Part shown: piece after piece, positions 8,641 through 15,451 of the stretch
Layout: every line of letters starts with the position of its first letter
Numbering within the stretch: position 1 is the first letter of the stretch
DNA from: Planctomycetota bacterium
GTDB taxonomy: Bacteria; Planctomycetota; Planctomycetia; Pirellulales; Lacipirellulaceae
Direction of reading: 5' to 3'
NCBI GenBank assembly: GCA_029259975.1
Contig: JAJDEE010000168.1
Span: 1 to 17,909 of the forward strand
DNA: 17,909 nt
Notes under the pieces: model-generated
Databases searched by the model: none
Told to the model about the DNA's origin: nothing
The model's input: the letters and a program-made list of their open reading frames with translations, nothing else
Made by a program: the position numbers and the translations under genes

Positions 8641-8675
8641 AAACGGGCCTAGGAGATTGCTCTCCCAGGCCCGTT
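8641..8675 (-). terminator. Rho-independent terminator of clpX
   Basis: On the minus strand a stem of 8 bp (acgggcct paired with aggcccgt) is extended by one mismatch and 5 more base pairs with a 4-base loop, then followed by six T residues (plus-strand run of A at 8638-8643). It lies about 85 bases past the clpX stop. On the plus strand the hairpin has no T-run, so any effect on the aminotransferase transcript would be weaker. Confidence 0.85.
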
Positions 8676-8757
8676 CAATAAGCAAGCGTAACTTGACCCC
8701 CGCAAGTATTCCGAAGAATAGGCCGCAGGCTTGAACGTTACGCGCTCTTAGGCGTTG

Positions 8758-10038
<1,281 letters not shown>

Positions 10039-10460
10039 GCAAATTTCCTTCCGAAGTGTGCAACAAGCGCTGGGGCATCACCGTCCCAACGGCTATTACA
10101 ATGATAATCAAGGGTGTCGCTCGAGGGAGTCAACTTGCCAAAACCAAGTTTGTCAGAGACAAAATCTGTCAAAAACAAAAGGGGGCGCGTCTTCCTTCAG
10201 GGCTGGCGGGGCTTCCTTGTCCGCTCAGTTCGAGCAGTGCTTCTTTTGCCCACGGCGAATCCCTGCCAGCGAAAGTTGGGCAGGTCGGGAACCATTCTCC
10301 CGCAAATTCTTTGTGAGCGTGTTGCTGTTCTTTACGCAGCTTCTACGAAAGTCGTTCATCGGTCTTCTGGAGGGGTGTGGTGAAGGCGCTGCTATCAGTG
10401 CCGAACAACCGCACCAGTCCGTCTGGCCTGTAGCACTGTACATGACCCGCAAGTCTGGTC
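10039..10460. other. 422-base spacer between clpX and the SHOCT-like gene
   Basis: I see no convincing gene here. The clpX-proximal 100 bases hold the ribosome binding site and the candidate promoter. The rest contains short open frames on both strands without recognisable similarity, and an 8-bp inverted pair (gcaccagt near 10406-10413, actggtgc near 10464-10471) that reaches into the 3' end of the neighbouring gene. Confidence 0.5.
10104..10133 (-). promoter_or_regulatory. Candidate sigma-70-type promoter of clpX
   Basis: On the minus strand TTGACT (10133-10128, 5 of 6 to consensus) is separated by 18 bases from GATTAT (10109-10104, 4 of 6). Transcription would start near 10097 and leave a leader of about 60 bases before the clpX ATG. 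This is based on match to consensus only. Confidence 0.4.
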
Positions 10461-10745
10461 CTAACTGGTGCTACTGTTATCGCTTAACTCTGTTGCTGTC
10501 TCTACTGTTAGCTCTGCTTTTAGCTCGACTGCTAGCTTTGCTTTTATAGTTCGGAATTCCTCGTCGCTCAGCCCACCTTCGGCATGCAGATCTCGGAACT
10601 TTGAGATCAACTCGCTGGTCTCTGACATGTCTTTAGCCTTACGATCCCGATACTTTCGCAAGACCTGAAGGCCTATTGCGGTCATGACGAAAATGGCTGC
10701 GAACAGCAGGGTCGCCTTCGTCAACGGTTCCAATAGTTTATCCAT
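10461..10745 (-). CDS. Small membrane protein with a SHOCT-like C-terminal motif
   Basis: The 94-residue product has one membrane segment (about residues 11-29, ATLLFAAIFVMTAIGLQVL) followed by a basic stretch. Residues 44-71, ending LHAEGGLSDEEFRTIKAKL, match the SHOCT pattern (short helix, acidic-Gly turn, xxEEFxxxKxxL), which is common at the C-terminus of small bacterial proteins and is thought to aid oligomerisation. The tail after 72 is Glu/Thr/Ser-rich and encoded by imperfectly repeated DNA near 10508-10546. No other function can be assigned. The ATG at 10745 has no Shine-Dalgarno of its own; a strong one lies further upstream in front of a mini reading frame. Confidence 0.7.
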   Translation of the reverse strand: MDKLLEPLTKATLLFAAIFVMTAIGLQVLRKYRDRKAKDMSETSELISKFRDLHAEGGLSDEEFRTIKAKLAVELKAELTVETATELSDNSSTS

Positions 10746-10764
10746 AATGCGTCGTCGCCCTCAT
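10738..10764 (-). promoter_or_regulatory. Possible 8-codon leader peptide coupled to the SHOCT-like gene
   Basis: On the minus strand GGGAGG (10778-10773) sits 8 bases before an ATG at 10764 that opens a frame of eight codons (MRATTHYG) ending in TAA at 10740-10738. That stop overlaps the start region of the SHOCT-like gene, whose ATG is at 10745-10743. The main start lacks a Shine-Dalgarno, so translational coupling through this leader is plausible. A chance arrangement is possible. Confidence 0.35.
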
Positions 10765-11059
10765 GGCGAACACCTCCCGGCATGCAATCCCTATTCTACC
10801 CCTTTTCCGCCCCTGTTCCACAATATGATATTATGTCGCGTATGGAGGTCGGAGTCCAGAATCGTTACTAACCACCAATATCGCCAAAACCGCAAAAATT
10901 ACCGTCTTTCTGCAATCCGGACGCCCACGTGGGAAAGAAATCCGGTCATAAGTGAGCGTTTCAAGCCACCGAGACAGCAACACCGATAGTGTTGATAGAG
11001 TGGCGCTGCGCTTGAATAACGAATTAGGCGAACCCCGACCGTAAGGGAGCGGGAGACGA
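10746..11059. other. 314-base divergent spacer
   Basis: This spacer separates the leftward SHOCT-like gene from the rightward secreted-protein gene. It contains the leader frame described above, an AT-rich patch at 10821-10834 that includes TGATATTAT (an extended -10 match on the plus strand, without a good -35), and a Shine-Dalgarno-like gcgggag just before 11060. No gene is seen. Confidence 0.5.
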
Positions 11060-12754
11060 ATGACGAAAATTGCTGGGCTATTGATTTGCTGGGGGCTATT
11101 GCTAGCTCCCTGCGCAATGGCGCAAACGCAATCGTTAGCACCGACATACTGGAACCAGCGATTGTTCTTCATTCCTTATCAAGTCAAGCCCGATCAGGTT
11201 AAGCAAAGGGGCAAGCTACTCAACCCGATCGCTAAGGTGCAGTTGCTCTCTTCGCGAACGGGGGCAAATGATTGGTCGATGCTCGAAGAGGCTGAGCCGA
11301 ACGTGCAGGGATTTAGCTACCATGCTCCCGAAGACGGCGAATATTGGTTTGCCTTACGGCATCTCGACCGCCGAGGTCAACCTTGGCCAAACGACAAAGT
11401 CCAGCCACAAATGCGAATCGTGGTCGACACGGCGCAGCCGGAACTAGCGCTCGAAGGATCGCTCGATACGAATGGCCAAATCGTCGTCCGCTACGAGGCA
11501 CTCGACGCGAACCTGCAGGCCGAAAGTCTATTGGTTGAAGTTCGCGGAGTAGGCAACCAATGGACACCGCTCAGGCTTGCTAGGCCTGACATCGCCCAGC
11601 CGAATCGCCTCGTAGGCCGCGTCCGTTGGCAGCCGCCAGTCGGGGCAGAGAGTATTGCGGTGCGTGCCGCGATCACCGACCGTGCTGGGCTGCGAGGACA
11701 AGCGGACACGCAGATATCGGTTCGCGGAACTCAATCTTTATTCGAGGGCCCAGCTCTCAACAGCCCGACATCGGCCAAAACAATCTCGACTCTCAAACCG
11801 AAAGAGTCTCGGCTACCCTCGCAGGATTGGCCCTTGAACAATCGTCTGCCGCTGCCAGAGACAACCTTACAACAAGCGCCACCACAGCGCAACCCATACA
11901 CCGTTGCTGATCGTGGATTGCCAAGTCGGACGAAGGCAAAGCTGGCCAGTGACGCACCGACAGACCCGAGCAACGCGACACAAACGCTACGCATTACACC
12001 CTTGGGACCGAACAATGCTCCGCCTTTAGCGGATAGCACGCCCTGGCCTGCGCCGTCGGTTAAGACCAAAACTAGCCCTAGCGATTGGGCGCCGGCGCAC
12101 ACGTCCTCCGACCAAGCCAGTCGAGTCGTTAATTCTAGGACCTTTGACATCGAATACGATTTGCAGTCGGTCGGCCCATGGGGCATCGCGAAGGTTGAAC
12201 TGTGGGGCACTCACGACAACGGTCGAACTTGGCAAAGCTATGGAGTCGACCCCGACAACCGCAGCCCCATCCGCGTAACAGTGCCAGGCGCAGGAATTTT
12301 TGGGTTTCGCATCTTAGTCGACGGAGCCAACACCGCCGGCGCAGTACCTCCCCAGCCAGGCGACGAACCCGAACTGACCGTCTCGGTCGACTTGCAGCCG
12401 CCCACCGCAGAGTTGCTCGCCACCGAACTAGGGCAAGGCAACCAAGCCGGTCACCTTCAAGTCCGCTGGACGGCCACCGACACCAATCTCGAACCACGTC
12501 CGATTGCACTGTTCTACAGTTCGTACCCGAACGGACCTTGGTCGACCATCGCCTCAGGCCTAGAAAACACCGGCAGTTATACCTGGCGAATCGGGCGTCA
12601 CGTGCCGGGTCGATTCTATCTACGTCTCGAAGCCCGCGACATTGCAGGCAACCTAGCAACGTTTCAAACGCCCTCGCCGATCGCGCTAGCTCGTCCCCAG
12701 CCAACCGGGCGGCTGCGCAATGTGCGACCAATCACGAACGGCTCGCGACTGTAG
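11060..12754 (+). CDS. Secreted protein with Ig-like/fibronectin-like beta domains, function unknown
   Basis: The 564-residue protein begins with a Sec signal peptide (MTKIAGLLICWGLLLAPCAMA, cleavage likely after residue 21). Two beta-rich stretches follow at about 27-130 and 131-225, then a Pro/Ser/Thr/Lys-rich low-complexity linker at about 226-355. Two more beta-rich stretches come at about 356-455 and 456-545. Phrases such as KVELWGTHDNGRTW, RWTATDTNLEPRPI and DIAGNLA are typical of Ig-like or fibronectin-type repeats in which a D-x-A-G-N turn closes a domain. No catalytic motif or membrane anchor is seen, so an exported structural or binding role is inferred. The start is supported by gggag about 5 bases upstream. 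I do not recognise a named family. Confidence 0.75.
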   Translation: MTKIAGLLICWGLLLAPCAMAQTQSLAPTYWNQRLFFIPYQVKPDQVKQRGKLLNPIAKVQLLSSRTGANDWSMLEEAEPNVQGFSYHAPEDGEYWFALRHLDRRGQPWPNDKVQPQMRIVVDTAQPELALEGSLDTNGQIVVRYEALDANLQAESLLVEVRGVGNQWTPLRLARPDIAQPNRLVGRVRWQPPVGAESIAVRAAITDRAGLRGQADTQISVRGTQSLFEGPALNSPTSAKTISTLKPKESRLPSQDWPLNNRLPLPETTLQQAPPQRNPYTVADRGLPSRTKAKLASDAPTDPSNATQTLRITPLGPNNAPPLADSTPWPAPSVKTKTSPSDWAPAHTSSDQASRVVNSRTFDIEYDLQSVGPWGIAKVELWGTHDNGRTWQSYGVDPDNRSPIRVTVPGAGIFGFRILVDGANTAGAVPPQPGDEPELTVSVDLQPPTAELLATELGQGNQAGHLQVRWTATDTNLEPRPIALFYSSYPNGPWSTIASGLENTGSYTWRIGRHVPGRFYLRLEARDIAGNLATFQTPSPIALARPQPTGRLRNVRPITNGSRL

Positions 12755-12810
12755 TCGAATGGGGGCCAGCAGAGCGACGGCCTATCGATTCAATAGATTC
12801 TGAATCCTTG

Positions 12811-12897
12811 GCATAACGACTCAGCTAACCTGCCGCGCAAAAGGCGTTGCCAAAATTAGCGAGGTAGTTCGCGGTCATGTTCAGCGCCTTGTTATGC
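12811..12897 (-). other. attC: attC site A (end of cassette 3)
   Basis: Read on the minus strand: R'' GCATAAC (12897-12891), a 5-base spacer, L'' GCTGAAC (12885-12879), a variable loop, L' GTTAGC (12829-12824), a 6-base spacer, R' GTTATGC (12817-12811). R''/R' are fully complementary. L''/L' pair except for one extra G in L'', the extra-helical base that sets attC orientation. The stem continues with CCGCG/CGCGG (12833-12837 and 12870-12874). The length is 87 bp, within the usual attC range. The orientation agrees with the upstream minus-strand toxin gene, whose stop is 7 bases before R''. After R' only about 56 bases remain before the end of the converging plus-strand gene. Confidence 0.82.
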
Positions 12898-12903
12898 CCC
12901 ACG

Positions 12904-13254
12904 CTACACTTGACTGAACCGAACTTGTGTTTCAGTAACAACCACAAAAGTGTCTTTGAGTTGATCTTTGTGTCCGTCAAGTAGTTTTTCAATCGCATCA
13001 ATCTTTGACACTGCACGTTCATCTCGAAGACGAAGAAAAATCACACCATGCGTTGGCCGTTTTTCACGGCAGACCATTTCACCGAAATCCTTATCATTGG
13101 TGATCAATACCCAATCTTCAGAGTATGCTTTGGCAAGGATACTGTCATCCGCCATTCCACGAGCTTCTTCAAATACGGAAAATACTTCGTGGGACTGATC
13201 GCGTAGCCATTGAGCAACGGCCGGACCGGTGCATTCATCGACGAGGAAACGCAT
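12904..13254 (-). CDS. DUF5615 PIN-like toxin
   Basis: The 116-residue protein has the DUF5615 (Mut7-C-like, PIN-fold) pattern: RFLVDECTGPAVAQWL at the N-terminus with D6 and E7, acidic residues around D36/D37, and LITNDKDFGEMV with D54 and D56. These carboxylates would bind the metal of an RNase-type active site. DUF5615 genes are regularly paired with a DUF433 gene and are treated as toxins of VapC-related systems; activity is inferred. The ATG directly follows the stop of the DUF433 gene (TAGATG), so translation is probably coupled. The stop lies just ahead of attC site A. Confidence 0.85.
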   Translation of the reverse strand: MRFLVDECTGPAVAQWLRDQSHEVFSVFEEARGMADDSILAKAYSEDWVLITNDKDFGEMVCREKRPTHGVIFLRLRDERAVSKIDAIEKLLDGHKDQLKDTFVVVTETQVRFSQV

Positions 13255-13503
13255 CTACGCCGACTCCGCGACCAATGGCATGAATGCCGCACTGGACAAA
13301 GACTGCGACGCAAAAAGCAAGCAAGCTTGTACGTCTTCTGGCGAGAGACCGTCGTATTCGTTGAGGATTTCCTCAGCGGTAGAGCCGTGGGCTAGAAGAT
13401 TCAGGATGTATTCTACGGTCAGTCGTGTGCCTTTGATCACCGGTTTGCCAACCATGACCTGCGGGTCACATGCTATTCGTTTGAGAAGTTGTTGATCACT
13501 CAT
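13255..13503 (-). CDS. DUF433 antitoxin
   Basis: The 82-residue protein carries the DUF433 core: RIACDPQVMVGKPVIKGTR (residues 9-27), then a helix-turn-helix-like region LTVEYILNLLAHGSTAEEILNEY and DGLSPEDVQACLLFA. DUF433 proteins are antitoxin/DNA-binding partners of DUF5615 toxins and probably repress their own operon. The ATG at 13503 is chosen because GGAGG lies 8 bases upstream; the in-frame TTG at 13518 would put that ribosome binding site inside the gene. Confidence 0.87.
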   Translation of the reverse strand: MSDQQLLKRIACDPQVMVGKPVIKGTRLTVEYILNLLAHGSTAEEILNEYDGLSPEDVQACLLFASQSLSSAAFMPLVAESA

Positions 13504-13530
13504 GCGGTTTGCCTCCAATTGTCTATTGTA

Positions 13531-13830
13531 CTAGATTACACCCTGGTTTGGCAAGATAGGCGAGGGTGGCAAATTCAAGGTGCTGTTTTCGACGCGTTTT
13601 GTGTGACGCTTAAGTCGACACCAGTCGATAACTCCGCCAATGCACGGGATGGCAAGGAAAAATAGTGCCGGCCACAATGTGAACAGCTTGCTACTTCCGG
13701 ATGTTGACAAGATAGCCGCAACTAGAAAGTATGGACCAGTGCACCAGATGAAGCGAAAACCAATCCGCGCCATGATGTCACGGTCATCTTCAAGCGAGAG
13801 TTTCTTTGTGAGCAGCTGCCAGACGTTCAT
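13531..13830 (-). CDS. Small membrane protein, first gene of cassette 3
   Basis: The 99-residue product has a short amphipathic N-terminus (MNVWQLLTKKLSLEDDRD), two likely membrane segments (about residues 24-42 and 51-68), a basic stretch CRLKRHTKRVE, and a Pro-rich tail. I do not recognise the family. The ATG at 13830 is 17 bases inside the cassette and has GAGAGG 6 bases upstream. The frame can be extended upstream to 14001, but that runs through the attC-like boundary and is not used. Confidence 0.65.
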   Translation of the reverse strand: MNVWQLLTKKLSLEDDRDIMARIGFRFIWCTGPYFLVAAILSTSGSSKLFTLWPALFFLAIPCIGGVIDWCRLKRHTKRVENSTLNLPPSPILPNQGVI

Positions 13831-13846
13831 AGGTAACCTCTCTTTG

Positions 13847-13897
13847 GCATAACGTCTGAGGTCACCGGGTCGCGGCCCAAGGTGATTACCGTTTGAA
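13847..13897 (-). other. attC-like boundary B (divergent or damaged)
   Basis: On the minus strand the right half is typical: L' GGTGACC, spacer TCAGAC and R' GTTATGC. Its plus-strand word AACGTCTGAGGTCAC (13851-13865) matches site C at 14 of 15 bases. The left half is not clear. The expected R'' (GGCCCAAC, complementary to the start of cassette 2) is absent. A short alternative fold uses TTCAAAC (13897-13891), a 5-base spacer, TCACC pairing with GGTGA, and GGG pairing with CCC, giving only 51 bp. The boundary may use a longer unrecognised fold up to about 13960, or may be inactive. Confidence 0.5.
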
Positions 13898-14178
13898 CAA
13901 CCAAAAAGCGTAAACAAAGCAGAAGACGTTGAAAAGCCGAGAGTCACCGTGGTCGCAGGGCTACTCCAATTTTGTGCCGATAAGCTGATATAGAACTTCA
14001 ATTTTTTCTACCGCTTTATCATATGCCCTCTTTAAGTCTTTATGATCTTCAATTGCGGGATGACTATCCAGAGCCATCTGAAGATGTGAGCTGGCAATAT
14101 GAGCGCGGTCAAGTGCCTCGTGTAGAAACTCTTGGGCTTTAACATTGTCTGATTCGCTCATAATTCCTAATGGCCCAA
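13853..14178 (-). mobile_element. Gene cassette 2 (66-residue protein)
   Basis: The cassette runs from TTGGGCC just inside the R' core of site C to the G of the R' core at boundary B, 326 bp. It holds one gene, whose ATG is 17 bases from the cassette start, and about 110 bases of 3' sequence. That 3' part contains a direct duplication of the type GCGACC..CGGTGAC (around 13932-13957 and 13860-13875). Its attC is not canonical, so its right to be called a cassette rests on its position between two R' cores and on the gene layout. Confidence 0.55.
13961..14161 (-). CDS. Hypothetical 66-residue helical protein of cassette 2
   Basis: The product is predicted to be almost entirely helical and charged (MSESDNVKAQEFLHEALDRA at the start, then HIASSHLQMALDSHPAIEDH, and KAVEKIEVLYQLIGTKLE at the end), suggesting a two- or three-helix bundle. 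No signal peptide or membrane segment. I do not recognise the family. AGGA lies 5 bases before the ATG, and the start is close behind the R' core GTTGGGC, the usual position for a cassette gene. Confidence 0.6.
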   Translation of the reverse strand: MSESDNVKAQEFLHEALDRAHIASSHLQMALDSHPAIEDHKDLKRAYDKAVEKIEVLYQLIGTKLE

Positions 14179-14302
14179 CGTCTGAGGTAACTGGGTTGGC
14201 GAACCAACCGGGTTGACGTTGGTGCACCAAGAGTTGTGAACGAAGGAAACGACGTGGACAAATCGAATGGCGAGCCAACTCCAGTTCACCGATTTGTTAT
14301 CC
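14173..14302 (-). other. attC: attC site C (end of cassette 1)
   Basis: Read on the minus strand: R'' GGATAAC (14302-14296), spacer AAATC, an L'' arm (14290-14274), a 73-base variable loop, an L' arm (14200-14186), spacer TCAGAC, and R' GTTGGGC (14179-14173), which fits GTTRRRY exactly. The L arms form 15 base pairs with two unpaired bases on the plus strand (C14287 and T14280); the first is at the same place as the extra base in site A. R'' and R' share the AAC/GTT core but differ elsewhere, which is normal because R' now starts the next cassette. The length is 130 bp. Confidence 0.82.
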
Positions 14303-14309
14303 GACGGTC

Positions 14310-14768
14310 TTATTTGGTCCAGCCCATCGTGATCATTCCAATTGCAGCAGTACCGGAAACGGTTTGATTGGTGAACAGTTTGCGGTTCTGTTCTGGATCG
14401 GGATCAAGTTTGAAGGCGGCATCAAGAAACGTAACCAGTTCCCGAGCGTACGGACGTACGTCATCGACCGTTGACAGATTATTTTCAATCGACGGCTTTA
14501 AATCGCCATTTTGCCACATCTTCGTGACAAAATCGCCACAAGTCGCGAGCTTATCGTCGGCAGATGCATTTTGCCAATCGAGAGCTGATTTATTGTGCAG
14601 CGTTCCACCCTGATACCATTTCGACGTAGGGGTGGATGGACTGCTTGTTGATGGCGGTGAGCTACTGGGCGTTGGACTGGATGTGCTACTGGTTCCGGTA
14701 TCGACGCTACCTGCAGCAAGTACGACCATGACCAATAAGGCGATTGTTGACAAAAAGTGTTTGCGCAT
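14310..14768 (-). CDS. Secreted Ser/Thr/Pro-linker protein, function unknown (cassette 1)
   Basis: The 152-residue product starts with a signal peptide (MRKHFLSTIALLVMVVLAAG). The h-region ends in LAAG-S, one base change from a lipobox LAAC, but Cys is absent, so it is predicted as secreted rather than lipid-anchored. A low-complexity linker of Ser, Thr and Pro spans about residues 24-50. A globular domain of about 100 residues follows (from WYQGGTLHNKSALDWQNAS to the end) with one Cys (C77), and a hydrophobic Gly-rich end AAIGMITMGW. I do not recognise the domain. The start overlaps the last 62 bases of the VanZ-like gene; later starts would destroy the signal peptide. Confidence 0.65.
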   Translation of the reverse strand: MRKHFLSTIALLVMVVLAAGSVDTGTSSTSSPTPSSSPPSTSSPSTPTSKWYQGGTLHNKSALDWQNASADDKLATCGDFVTKMWQNGDLKPSIENNLSTVDDVRPYARELVTFLDAAFKLDPDPEQNRKLFTNQTVSGTAAIGMITMGWTK

Positions 14769-15156
14769 ATTTGTGCCCAATCAAAGCGAGGATGAAGCCG
14801 CCAGTGTAAAAAGTGATATCATTCCATTCAAATGTGCCGGGAACGATTTGAAACGCCTGACCGAATTCGCCGCCGATTGCAAGTGAGGCGAAAATGAAGA
14901 CCCATGCGTGAAGCCGCCGCCAAATGATGAGCATCCAACTTGTTCCAGCGAAAACCCAGCACCCATCGGGAAGCGAATAGAGAAGGGGTTGCGGTAGGTT
15001 GGCGGCCGGGCGAAAAACATCGGCCGGGATGCCGCAGATTGCCATCCAATCGAATACGAACAGCGACGTTGTTCGCCACCCCACGTAGATCGCCGTGCCA
15101 AGGGCGATCGGCAAGATTACGAACGCGCCGAACATAGAGATAATGTGGAGCTTCAT
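14707..15156 (-). CDS. VanZ-like four-helix membrane protein (cassette 1)
   Basis: The 149-residue protein has four likely membrane segments (about residues 6-26, 60-80, 83-103 and 113-135). The stretch GGEFGQAFQIVPGTFEWNDI followed by a Gly-rich helix resembles the VanZ family signature (E-x-x-Q, then D/N-D before the last helix). VanZ-like proteins are integral membrane proteins of mostly unknown role; the name comes from teicoplanin resistance, which is not implied here. The ATG at 15156 is 23 bases into the cassette, with no clear Shine-Dalgarno. The Cys-Cys-Arg end falls within the next gene. Confidence 0.6.
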   Translation of the reverse strand: MKLHIISMFGAFVILPIALGTAIYVGWRTTSLFVFDWMAICGIPADVFRPAANLPQPLLYSLPDGCWVFAGTSWMLIIWRRLHAWVFIFASLAIGGEFGQAFQIVPGTFEWNDITFYTGGFILALIGHKYAQTLFVNNRLIGHGRTCCR

Positions 15157-15173
15157 TGTGGCTGCCCATAGTC

Positions 15174-15200
15174 GGATAACTTGTTATTACTTGGGAACTT
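15174..15200 (-). other. 5' boundary of the cassette array (attI-like or remnant site)
   Basis: The minus strand reads AATAACAAG then TTATCCG, with the crossover expected between G (15180) and TT. No foldable attC arms precede it. The context AACAAG-TTA resembles the crossover region of attI1 (AACAAAG-TTAGGC as I recall it), which is also non-palindromic. It is therefore either an attI-like primary site or an attC whose centre was deleted, since ATAAC and GTTAT are only two bases apart. No integrase gene is adjacent. Confidence 0.45.
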
Positions 15201-15203
15201 CCT

Positions 15204-15224
15204 CAATAAAACCCCTCAGCGGGG
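15204..15224 (-). terminator. Candidate terminator just upstream of the array
   Basis: On the minus strand CCCC (15224-15221), loop GCTGA and GGGG (15215-15212) are followed by TTTTATT. It would end leftward transcripts coming from the metalloprotease gene before they enter the cassettes. The stem is only 4 bp, so efficiency is uncertain. Confidence 0.45.
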
Positions 15225-15451
15225 ACTTATTTGGGGAAACCCTACATAAACCCTTGACTCTGGGTAAGATGTTTGAGCATACATGCGTACACGTTTCGTG
15301 TCGTCTTGCCTGAGGGGGTAAACATGTCCGCAGTGTATCGCATTTGGGTGACAGAGCAAATCCTGCCAAACCACCGAGATTGTTGGACCGTTTGAGACAG
15401 GTGCTAAGGACAAAACACTATGCTTACAGTACCGAGAAAGCAGATAGGATG

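Larger units (their letters stand above)
12817..13852 (-). mobile_element. Gene cassette 3 (membrane protein plus DUF433/DUF5615 pair)
   Basis: The cassette runs from TTATGCC (13852 downward) to the G of the R' core of attC site A. Its own R'' (GGCATAAC on the minus strand) is the exact complement of GTTATGCC at its beginning. It holds three genes in one direction with 27 bases between the first and second and none between the second and third; no attC separates them. At 1036 bp it is longer than a single-gene cassette. The toxin-antitoxin genes may have joined the membrane protein gene before excision, or an attC between them may have been lost. Confidence 0.72.
14179..15179 (-). mobile_element. 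Gene cassette 1 (VanZ-like plus secreted protein)
   Basis: The cassette begins with TTATCCGAC (15179 downward) and ends at the G of the R' core of site C, 1001 bp. Its R'' region (GTCGGATAAC on the minus strand, 14305-14296) is complementary over 10 bases to GTTATCCGAC at its beginning, strong evidence that the two ends were joined in a circular form. It holds two minus-strand genes that overlap by 62 bases and stops 7 bases before R''. Confidence 0.75.
12811..15180 (-). mobile_element. Integron gene-cassette array without a visible integrase (CALIN-like), three cassettes
   Basis: The block is delimited by R'-type cores (GTTATGC at 12811-12817, GTTATGC at 13847-13853, GTTGGGC at 14173-14179, GTTATCC at 15174-15180, all read on the minus strand). 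Every gene inside is on the minus strand, is small, and starts soon after an R' core. Two boundaries are foldable attC sites. In cassettes 1 and 3 the R'' box is complementary to the first bases of that same cassette, as required if it was once a circle. Sampled lines are 43-47% GC against 60% in the aminotransferase gene. A toxin-antitoxin pair, a common cassette cargo, is present. No tyrosine recombinase of the IntI type lies in the window, so the array is either orphan or far from its integrase. Confidence 0.8.

Noticed and set aside
10225..10452. Short minus-strand frame in the clpX upstream spacer
   Set aside because: No similarity, no ribosome binding site, composition like noncoding DNA.
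12202..12816. 204-codon plus-strand frame overlapping the end of the secreted protein and the array edge
   Set aside because: The Arg/Ser-rich translation is a shifted-frame shadow of the 564-residue protein and reads into attC site A.
13531..14001. Longer N-terminal version of the cassette 3 membrane protein
   Set aside because: The extension crosses the attC-like boundary B and the 3' part of cassette 2. The ATG at 13830 has a good ribosome binding site and sits where a cassette gene should start.
12811..15180. CRISPR array or transposon as explanation for the repeated boxes
   Set aside because: The boxes are spaced hundreds of bases apart and surround genes, there are no regular spacers, and there are no terminal inverted repeats or transposase. 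The attC architecture fits better.
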